A stretch of 64,000 nucleotides of DNA from CAIVVT01 sp963823095 (GTDB taxonomy: Bacteria > Acidobacteriota > Terriglobia > Bryobacterales > Bryobacteraceae), in the NCBI GenBank assembly GCA_963823095.1, contig CAWGKI010000015.1:1-64000 (forward strand), written 5' to 3'. Below the pieces are notes generated by a model. The model made no database searches. It worked only from the letters and a program-made list of their open reading frames with translations, and was not told the origin of the DNA. The translations under genes were made by a program, and so were the position numbers. This document shows positions 57,800 through 64,000 of this stretch, piece after piece (positions within the stretch are counted from its first letter, which is position 1; each line of letters opens with the position of its first letter).

Positions 57800-58783
57800 A
57801 TGCCGAAAGCGATCCGTTTCAACCAGCTCGGTGGTCCCGAAGTCCTTCAGATCGAAGATCAGCCCGAGCGCCAGCCCGGCCCTGATGAAGTTCTTCTCAA
57901 AGTGGAAGCAGTGGGCCTCAACCGGGCCGAAAGCATGTACTATCACGGCTTCTACATGGAAAAGGTCAACGTGCCCTCCGGTCTTGGTTATGAGGCGGTC
58001 GGAAGGGTCATCGCTGTCGGTCCGGAGGTCGATTCCACTCTTGTCGGCAAGCGCTTCGGCACCATTCCGGGTTTTTCGATGAACCAGTACCCGGTGCTCG
58101 CGGAAGAGGCTGTCGTTCCCGCCAGCGTTCTCGCAGCCGTTCCAGACTCCTTCTCCGCGGTCGACGGCGCCGCTGTTTGGATGCAGTACTGTACCGCCTA
58201 CGGCGCGATGGTACCGTACGGCAAAGTGGCTGACGGTGACTTCGTCATCATCACCGCCGCCAGCTCGTCCGTTGGGCTCGCGGCTATCCAGATCGTCAAG
58301 GCACAGGGCGGTACCTCCATCGCGACCACCCGCGGCTCCGCCAAGAAGGATCAACTCATCGACCTGGGCGCTGACCACGTCATCGTCACGGGAGAAGAGG
58401 ACCTGGTAGACCGGGTTCAGTCGATCACGGGCGGCAAGGGTGCTCGTGTCGTCTTCGATCCGGTGGGCGGCGACTACATCAATACGCTCGCGCAGGCCAC
58501 TGCAAATGGTGGCATCATCTTCCTGTATGGCATGCTCTCTGGCAAGCCCACGCCCTTTCCCATGGCTGCCTTTGGCCGCAAGATCGGCATGTTTGGCTAC
58601 ACCTTCGGCGAGCTGCGAGGCTCCCCGGAGTGGGAAACCATGAAGGAGTACATATACGATCGCCTGACGGATGGATCCTTTAAGCCGAAGATCGCCCGGA
58701 CCTTCCGCTTCGATCAAACAGTGGAAGCCTACAAGTACCTCGAAAGCAACCAGCAGATAGGCAAGGTCGTCATCACCCTGTAG
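57800..58783 (+). CDS. Zinc-type alcohol dehydrogenase / quinone oxidoreductase-like protein
   Basis: A 327-aa MDR-superfamily NADPH-dependent reductase from ATG 57800, with AGAGGAG upstream. The GroES-like part begins KAIRFNQLGGPEVLQIED and has PSGLGYEAVGRVIAVG. The nucleotide-binding Rossmann region has ITAASSSVGLAAIQIVKAQG, and the specificity region continues with GGTSIATTRGSAKK. Zinc-ligand Cys residues are not evident, as in quinone oxidoreductases. Reduction of quinones or enones is likely. Confidence 0.85.
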   Translation: MPKAIRFNQLGGPEVLQIEDQPERQPGPDEVLLKVEAVGLNRAESMYYHGFYMEKVNVPSGLGYEAVGRVIAVGPEVDSTLVGKRFGTIPGFSMNQYPVLAEEAVVPASVLAAVPDSFSAVDGAAVWMQYCTAYGAMVPYGKVADGDFVIITAASSSVGLAAIQIVKAQGGTSIATTRGSAKKDQLIDLGADHVIVTGEEDLVDRVQSITGGKGARVVFDPVGGDYINTLAQATANGGIIFLYGMLSGKPTPFPMAAFGRKIGMFGYTFGELRGSPEWETMKEYIYDRLTDGSFKPKIARTFRFDQTVEAYKYLESNQQIGKVVITL

Positions 58784-59288
58784 ATCTTTGGCTTGGGACT
58801 CTTTTGCCAATGGAAACCGAAATGCTTTCGTCTTATGCAATCAAAATCGAGTTGCCGAGTGCGCGTGACTTCTCAGTGGTAAGTGTTCCTGGCCTGCTGC
58901 GCGCTTATGCTTCCCGATCCCGTTCTGGGCGCGGAGCAGCGGCTTTCTCCGAGTGGCGCGTGATCCGCCCGAAGCAGCCAGGAGGGGGCACCGGAACACC
59001 TTTCGATATCCGTTTTGGGAGCGCGAGAGTTAGATCCTGGTGGGGCCTGCTTCGCTCGAAGACAAGACCACCACCGACGAACTCAAGGTTCGGCGCGGCG
59101 CCGGACATCTGTTCGGCGGTCCCAAACCATCGGGGGCAGCATTCGATCTCAAGGCGCTCGGGCCGAGGCCGGAAAAGGCCACCCTGGTAGACTTCTTTTA
59201 TCATCGGTTCGCGAAGGCCGTACTTTCCGGCCGTGTCCCGAGGGATGCGCCCAGTGCAAGTTGTGGTAGACAGCCCGAAGGAGAGCAT
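58784..59288. other. Intergenic with possible gene remnants
   Basis: About 505 bases without a clear gene. It contains GAGTGGCGCGTGATCCGCCC (58951-58970), which recurs exactly at 60688-60707 on the far side of the serine hydrolase. The translation EWRVIRP is shared, but flanking similarity is too poor to name a gene. Confidence 0.4.
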
Positions 59289-60417
59289 ATGAGTGTTTCA
59301 CGCTGTGAACACCTGATACTGTTGGCGAGTCTCGCCCAGCCATGGGCGTTTCCTCAAGGCAAATCACAAGAGGTTTTTCCAGGGAAGTCCTGGCCGCCCA
59401 TATCTTCTCCCGGAAAGGCCGGATGGTCCACTGAGAAACTGGCAGCCGCCCGCGCCTACGCGGCGGCCGATTCGATTCATACATCAGCCGTGATGATCGT
59501 CCAAGGTGGTGAGGTGGTCGATCAGTGGGGAGATATCGATAAGAAGATCAGCTCCTATTCGGTCCGGAAGAGCCTGCTCAGGCTCGTTGTACGGGATCTA
59601 CTCCGCGGAAGGCGTAATTAACATCAACCAGACCCTGGAGCAATTGGGAATCGACGATTCGCCCGATCCGTTAACGAAAGAGGAGAAGCAGGCGCGCGTC
59701 GTAGATCTGCTTCGCGCGCGCTCGGGCGTGTATCATGCGGTAGATTTTGAGACCGAGTCCATGCAGAAGGGCCGCCCGCCGCGTGGCAGTCACCCGCCAG
59801 GTACTTACTGGTATTACAACAACTGGGACTTCAATGTCCTGGGCGCCATTTTCGAGAAGAAGACGGGGCTGAAAATCGGCGAAGCCTTTTATCAGCGGAT
59901 CGCGAAACCGATCGGGATGCAGGATTTTCAGCCGGACGATGTGTATTACTTCGGCGGCCCGTTGTCCCTGTATCCGGCGTACCACTTCGAAATTACGGCG
60001 CGCGATATGGCCCGCTTCGGCCTACTCTATTTACGGCACGGTCGCTGGAAGGATAAGCAGATCGTGCCCGCAGATTGGGTCGAAAAGAGCAGTCATGCAA
60101 GTGAGATGGTGAAGTCCGACGGCGCGGATCGTGGCGGTTACGAGTATCTCTGGTGGGTGGATTACGGCGGAGTTCATTTCCCGGAAGTCTCGCTTCCCGG
60201 AATCTACTCGGCCCGGGGAAACGGGGCGCATTACATCTTCATCATTCCTACGTTGGATATGGTCATCGTGCATCGCACGGACAACGATCCTCCGGTTAAG
60301 GATGCTAAGACGATTACGGATTATGCTAACCGATCTTCGCCGGCCAGCGCGAACCGGGCAGAATTCGGCCATCTCGTGAAATTGATTCTGGAAGCCTACG
60401 GCACTCACACGCCGTGA
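59289..60417 (+). CDS. Serine hydrolase, beta-lactamase-like, exported (single-base frameshift)
   Basis: A class-C-like serine hydrolase with a signal peptide (HLILLASLAQPWAFPQG) from ATG 59289, which has a GGAG site upstream. The S-x-x-K is SVRK in SYSVRKSLL. Near 59580 one base must be dropped to join KSLL to GSLYGIYSAEGVININQTLEQLGIDD. Downstream features are YYNNWDFNVLGAIFEKK and YLWWVDYGG. The rejoined protein is about 375 aa. It is a distant relative of the gene at 28151. Function is unknown; esterase or peptidase is likelier than antibiotic breakdown. Confidence 0.72.
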
Positions 60418-60532
60418 AGTATTGCAGGAATCGATCTCGCTTCTTGCCGTAAGCGCCCTCGACGCGCAGACGGCGCCGCTCGCGTTCGACCAACTGACCG
60501 TCATCGACCCGACCGGGCTCGCCACTGGCTGA
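60416..60532 (+). pseudogene. Possible relic of an amidohydrolase N-terminus
   Basis: A short frame overlapping the previous stop reads SISLLAVSALDAQTAPLAF and then VTVIDPTGL-like text (LTVIDPTGLATG) before a stop. This resembles the signal peptide and first strand of exported amidohydrolases. No further amidohydrolase sequence follows. Only about 38 codons are involved. Confidence 0.3.
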
Positions 60533-60975
60533 GCACAACCATTCTGCGTTTCCGAGTAAGCGGACGTACATTGACCGCCGAACTGGGTTCGGGGAAGAGT
60601 GTAGCTGACCTTCGAGCAGATAGTCGGCGACTCGGAGGAGGCCCACCGGCGTCTCCTCGCAGCCGCGACTGGCGCCTAGCTCTGGAAGAGTGGCGCGTGA
60701 TCCGCCCCGAGCGGGACTTCGACGGAAACGACTACACGGCCAAGTGGATTACTTCCGGTATAAACCGACGATGCGGACAGAGCGGCGACGTGGTAAACAC
60801 AACGCGTATCTTGTTCCCTATCTGTCCCGTCTCTCCACTGGGCAGAGAATGCGCACATAGCCCGTTCACTTCGCCGCTCACGCCGCCCAGGAAGGAGCGC
60901 CTGGGAGTGAAGGTGGCTGGGTCGATGCAGCTCGCGCTCGAACTCCCCTTGCATGCCGCCGATCCGTGTTATATA
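60533..60975. other. Intergenic upstream of ArsR operon
   Basis: About 440 bases with no clear gene. It carries the second copy of the 20-base repeat (60688-60707). TATATAC just before the operator may be part of the operon promoter. Confidence 0.4.
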
Positions 60976-60993
60976 CTGAACCCAATGGTTCAG
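60976..60993. promoter_or_regulatory. Palindromic operator overlapping the ArsR start codon
   Basis: CTGAACC, spacer CAAT, GGTTCAG is a perfect inverted repeat, and one more A/T pair extends each arm. The ATG (60985-60987) lies inside it. A repressor bound here would block both transcription and translation start. Autoregulation by the encoded ArsR protein is the natural reading, by inference. Confidence 0.7.
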
Positions 60994-61350
60994 TTTCAAC
61001 GAGCCCACCTAGATGCCTCGTTCGCCGCGCTCTCGGACGCCACCCGACGCGGCATTCTGGAGCGGCTCGGCCGTGCGGACGCTTCGATCACGGACCTTGC
61101 CGGGAAGTTTCATATGACCCTCACGGGCATGAAGAAGCATGTCGGTGTCTTGGAGCAGGCGGGGCTCGTCACCACGGAAAAGGTCGGGCGCGTGCGCACC
61201 TGCAAGCTCGGCCTACGCCGCCTGGAGGAAGAGGCGGCATGGATTGAGAGGTACCGCCAGCTCTGGGACGCACGCTTCGACGAGTTGGACAAGATCGTTG
61301 AGTCATTGAAACGGGATGAGAGAATCGATGGAAGAAAGAAGAGAAAGTGA
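60985..61350 (+). CDS. ArsR-family winged-helix transcriptional regulator
   Basis: A 121-aa ArsR/SmtB-type DNA-binding protein. FAALSDATRRGILERLGRADASITDLAGKF leads into the recognition helix region MTLTGMKKHVGVLEQAGLV, then a wing with RVRTCKL. No metal-binding Cys cluster is seen, so it is of the metal-independent kind that accompanies AHSA1 proteins. ATG 60985 lies inside the operator; in-frame codons further upstream have no support. Its stop overlaps the next gene's start (GTGA). Confidence 0.88.
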   Translation: MVQFQRAHLDASFAALSDATRRGILERLGRADASITDLAGKFHMTLTGMKKHVGVLEQAGLVTTEKVGRVRTCKLGLRRLEEEAAWIERYRQLWDARFDELDKIVESLKRDERIDGRKKRK

Positions 61351-61846
61351 GCCCCTATGAAGTAACCCCACGACGGTAGAACGAAAGTCTGAGCGTGAGC
61401 TCGTCGTCACTCGAACCTTCAACGGTCCGGCGCATATCGTCTTCGATGCGTGGACCAAGCCCGAACTGCTCAAGCGGTGGTGGGTACCGAAGTCGTTTGG
61501 AGTGTCCTTCGTTTCCTGCGAGGCCGATGTTCGTACGGGCGGCACGTACCGTTTCGTGTTCAGTCACCCTTCTTCAGAGCAGCCTATGCCATTCTTTGGC
61601 AGGTACGTCGAAGTGACTCCGGGCTCCCGCCTCGTCTGGACGAATGACGAAGGCGATGAGGCTGGCCCCGTCACCACCGTGACCTTCGAAGAAAAGGGTG
61701 GCGAGACGCTCGTCGTGATACACGAACTCTATCCCTCAAAGCAAGCCCTCGACGATGCAATGGCCTCTGGGAGTATCAGTTGGTCTGGCGAGCAGTTCGA
61801 GCAGCTGGACACAATTCTCGTCACCTTGTTGGTGAGGAATGTCTAG
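61347..61846 (+). CDS. SRPBCC/AHSA1-domain protein (single-base frameshift)
   Basis: A START-like (Aha1-type) ligand-binding fold of about 166 aa from GTG 61347, which overlaps the ArsR stop by four bases. The core reads ELVVTRTFNGPAHIVFDAWTKPELLKRWWVPK, broken across the family motif here for brevity, then SCEADVRTGGTYRFVF and a C-terminal EQFEQLDTILVTL. One base is missing in a C run at 61366-61369; restoring it gives EVTPTTVERKSERE in frame. ArsR-AHSA1 pairs are common; the bound ligand is unknown. Confidence 0.78.
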
Positions 61847-61849
61847 GTC

Positions 61850-62332
61850 ATGAGAAAGGGTGAAGTCATGAGAAAGCCTCCCCTCAAGCCTGATGCCCAA
61901 GGCCAAACTGGCACGAAGCTGCTGGTCGCCATGACCGGCAAGGCAAGCGCCGCGAAGGCCGCGGAAGGCGACGAGCCCGTGTTCGCCTATATCGCGAGCT
62001 TGCCGCAGCCGCAGCGCAGTATCGCCGAGCGTGTCGATGCTCTGGCTGCCAATACGTTGCCAAACCTCCAACGTGCAGTGAAGTGGGGGATGGCGTACTA
62101 CGGTGTGGGCGGAGGCTGGTGCTTCTCGTCCGGTGCTTTCGTCGGTCACGTGAAACTGATGTTCATACGCGGCACGGAGATCAAGCCTGAACCGCCTGTG
62201 ACGCCGATTGGGATGGGCAAGTCCACACGAGGCGTAGAGCTGGCATCCGTGGACGATCTCGACGAGCACCAAGTAGCCTCGTGGATGAAGCAGGCAGCCG
62301 CGAACCCCTTTGTCGGGGGGAGGAAACGATGA
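61850..62332 (+). CDS. DUF1801-family protein
   Basis: A 160-aa protein with the DUF1801 (YdhG-like) domain over about residues 38-150. Landmarks are LPNLQRAVKWGMAYYGVGGG, then VKLMFIRGTEI, then DDLDEHQVASWMKQAAA. The fold is small alpha/beta with unknown function; some relatives are iron-binding or frataxin-like. ATG 61868 is an alternative start with AAGGGTGA upstream. Its position three bases after the AHSA1 gene makes it the third gene of the operon. Confidence 0.8.
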   Translation: MRKGEVMRKPPLKPDAQGQTGTKLLVAMTGKASAAKAAEGDEPVFAYIASLPQPQRSIAERVDALAANTLPNLQRAVKWGMAYYGVGGGWCFSSGAFVGHVKLMFIRGTEIKPEPPVTPIGMGKSTRGVELASVDDLDEHQVASWMKQAAANPFVGGRKR

Positions 62333-62781
62333 CGAAAATGGAAGACATCAGGCGGGGGCAGTTCGGCCGATGCCGAACGAATGACCACCGCCCCCGCGGA
62401 CGACAATGCCCGCCGTGCCACTTTGCCGTCTAACGCCCGGTGCGGAGAACTGGGTGTTAACGGTTTCCGTGCGAATGGTCGGCAACCGGGAAACTGGGGC
62501 CGCCATTCTCTCCGGATAGCGCGTGACTCCCCCGGTGCCGAGCAGCGGACCGGGACAATGCACGCCATAAAGGACGGGTTGACCGCTCGCTCAATGGTCG
62601 AAGCTCGCCAGTTGGCTAGAGTGCTGCTACCTGCCAGATTGGTTTTGCACCAGTTCCGGGACGCCGAACGAGACAATCGACCGCTTTCCTTATATAGTGG
62701 GCTTCGACGTCGGGAGACCCAGCCACCAGAGCAATTCAGTTCCAGGGCGGCTCTGGTTTACGAAAATCATCTGGAGGCGCA
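62333..62781. other. Intergenic, no gene recognised
   Basis: About 450 bases before the last esterase. No gene is visible. A GGAGG site sits at 62772-62777, just before the esterase ATG. Confidence 0.4.
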
Positions 62782-64000
62782 ATGCGACTGACTGTAATTG
62801 TGGCGCTGGTAGCAACAGCTTTCTGTCTGGCACAGGGCCCGGGCGATTTCAAACCCGCTACGTCCAACGTTCTGGACGCGCAGTATCCGGGGGTCGACAG
62901 CAACTCGCGGGTCGAGATCCGCTTCAAGGCGCCCGATGCCAGTAAGGTCCGGGTCAATTTCTGGAGCGGTCCGAAAGCCGACATGGAAAAACAAGCGGAC
63001 GGTTTCTGGACCTTTACGACGCCGCCGATGGCCCCGGGGCTCCACTATTACACGGTGGTCGTGGACGGCGCAGAAGTAAGCGATCCCGGCAGCACTGCGT
63101 ACTTCGGGGGAAGCAAATGGGCCAGCGCGGTTGAGGTGCCGGAAGCGGGTGCGACGTATTATCTGCCGCAGAATGTCCCACACGGGCAGGTTCGCGAGGT
63201 GTGGTATGACTCAAAGGTCACCGGCACATGGCGCCATGCGTTGGTATACACGCCGCCCGCCTACGGCACACGGCTGAAAGAACGCTACCCCGTGCTTTAC
63301 CTCCAACACGGCGGGGGCGAGGATGAATCCGGGTGGACGCGGCAGGGCAAGGTCAATTTCATTCTCGACAACCTAATCGCCGCAGGCACAGCGAAGCCGA
63401 TGATCGTCGTAATGGCGAATGGCTATGCGCGGCGCGCGGGGCAGCCGGTTCCCGATCTCCGGGGGAAGCCGTTTGGTTCTCCAGAGATGAGGAAAGCCAT
63501 GCTGGACATGATGGGCGCCTTCGAGGACGATGTGACTCAGGCGCTGATTCCATTCATCGACTCGACTTTTCGCACCATACCCGACCGCGAACATCGTGCG
63601 ATGGCGGGTCTTTCGATGGGGGGCATGCAGACGTTCCACGTGACGTTCAATCATCTCGACCAGTTCTCGTATATCGGCGGATTCAGCGGAGCGGCCAATG
63701 TGTTTGCGACAGGAAACGACAAGTTGGACACCAAGACAGCGTTCAACGGCGCAATGTCTGACCCGGTCGAGTTTTCCAAACGCGTGCATCTGCTATGGAT
63801 CGGCGTGGGAACGAACGAGCCGGAGCGGATGAAGCAGGGCATCGAGAAACTGCACGCCTCGCTGGATGAAGCGAACATTCAGCACGTGTTTTCGCAGTCC
63901 CCCGGCACGGATCACGAATGGCAGACGTGGCGGCGCAATTTGCAGGACTTTGCACCGCGGCTGTTCCAGCCGGAAGCTCAAAGGCCGGCGGCCGCGCGGT
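62782..64000 (+). CDS. CE1-like esterase with N-terminal early-set domain, C-terminus cut by window end
   Basis: A homologue of the esterase at 9005 with the same architecture. The ATG has GGAGG upstream, and the signal peptide is about residues 1-18. The beta-domain has KPATSNVLDAQYPGV and HYYTVVVDGAEVSDPGS. The hydrolase has YPVLYLQHGGGEDESGW, elbow GLSMGGMQ (Ser278) and SPGTDHEWQTW with the likely His. At least 406 codons are present with no stop before 64000. The C-terminal tail past the shared end (RLFQPEAQ) may be nearly complete. Confidence 0.85.
   Translation, partial: MRLTVIVALVATAFCLAQGPGDFKPATSNVLDAQYPGVDSNSRVEIRFKAPDASKVRVNFWSGPKADMEKQADGFWTFTTPPMAPGLHYYTVVVDGAEVSDPGSTAYFGGSKWASAVEVPEAGATYYLPQNVPHGQVREVWYDSKVTGTWRHALVYTPPAYGTRLKERYPVLYLQHGGGEDESGWTRQGKVNFILDNLIAAGTAKPMIVVMANGYARRAGQPVPDLRGKPFGSPEMRKAMLDMMGAFEDDVTQALIPFIDSTFRTIPDREHRAMAGLSMGGMQTFHVTFNHLDQFSYIGGFSGAANVFATGNDKLDTKTAFNGAMSDPVEFSKRVHLLWIGVGTNEPERMKQGIEKLHASLDEANIQHVFSQSPGTDHEWQTWRRNLQDFAPRLFQPEAQRPAAAR

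Noticed and set aside
28151..60417. True beta-lactamases at 28151 and 59289
   Set aside because: Class-C-like folds in soil bacteria are usually esterases or peptidases. No resistance context or K-T-G box supports antibiotic breakdown.

Overview
The window reads as a chromosomal stretch from a GC-rich soil-type bacterium, most likely an acidobacterium related to Solibacter/Bryobacter. That placement is an inference. It rests on the density of secreted carbohydrate-active enzymes without SusC/SusD partners, Tat-exported DUF362 and hydrolase-like proteins, and the many short intergenic palindromes. There is no rRNA, CRISPR array, integrase, transposase or plasmid/phage gene. One tRNA (Val, GAC) is present.

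Layout. (1) About 0.5-17.4 kb holds a plant cell-wall locus: a GH8 reducing-end exo-oligoxylanase-like enzyme, a CE7 acetyl-xylan esterase, a LysR regulator, two GH51 arabinofuranosidases, two CE1-type esterases, a type-B carboxylesterase and a GH95 fucosidase/galactosidase. Most have signal peptides. Together they suit stripping acetyl, feruloyl-like and arabinosyl groups from xylan or arabinoxylan outside the cytoplasm. The locus lies between two direct repeats of about 97 bp (514-610 and 17317-17412) that start in a tRNA-like 3' end, so it may be an old integrated island. (2) 17.8-29.4 kb holds an Fe-type alcohol dehydrogenase with an LsrG-like monooxygenase, a VOC protein, an S41 peptidase, a GH36-like alpha-galactosidase in tandem with an unclassified Tat-exported hydrolase-like gene, a DUF362 protein and a serine hydrolase. 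(3) 29.5-39.7 kb holds MoxR, YchF, apolipoprotein N-acyltransferase, a GH2 beta-galactosidase, an outer-membrane barrel, a GH3 beta-glucosidase and tRNA-Val. (4) 40-57.5 kb is largely housekeeping: STAS, a CoA-disulfide-reductase-like flavoprotein, redoxin, NuoI, a divergent acetate kinase, an AlaX-like editing protein, NuoA, an ABC-2 permease, a degenerate sulfatase, aldose epimerase, a catalase-like protein, HEAT and S4 proteins, and an ECF sigma factor with a small membrane partner. (5) 57.8-64 kb holds a quinone-oxidoreductase-like ADH, a second serine hydrolase, an ArsR/AHSA1/DUF1801 operon with a palindromic operator over the regulator's start codon, and a second copy of the CE1 esterase type, cut by the window end.

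Ten genes, including ychF and lnt, are each broken by one single-base indel, and several of these sit in short homopolymers. Where the two halves can be rejoined by one base, the protein reads through cleanly. This points to residual sequencing or assembly error more than to real decay. These genes are annotated as joined CDS with the breakpoint stated.

The items most worth following up are the tRNA-end repeats around the glycan locus, the sulfatase-fold protein that has lost most recognisable active-site residues, the multi-branched palindromic intergenic elements, the ~95-bp dispersed repeat, and the operon pairing the alpha-galactosidase with an unclassified Tat hydrolase. I did not find a clearly new defence or mobile system.
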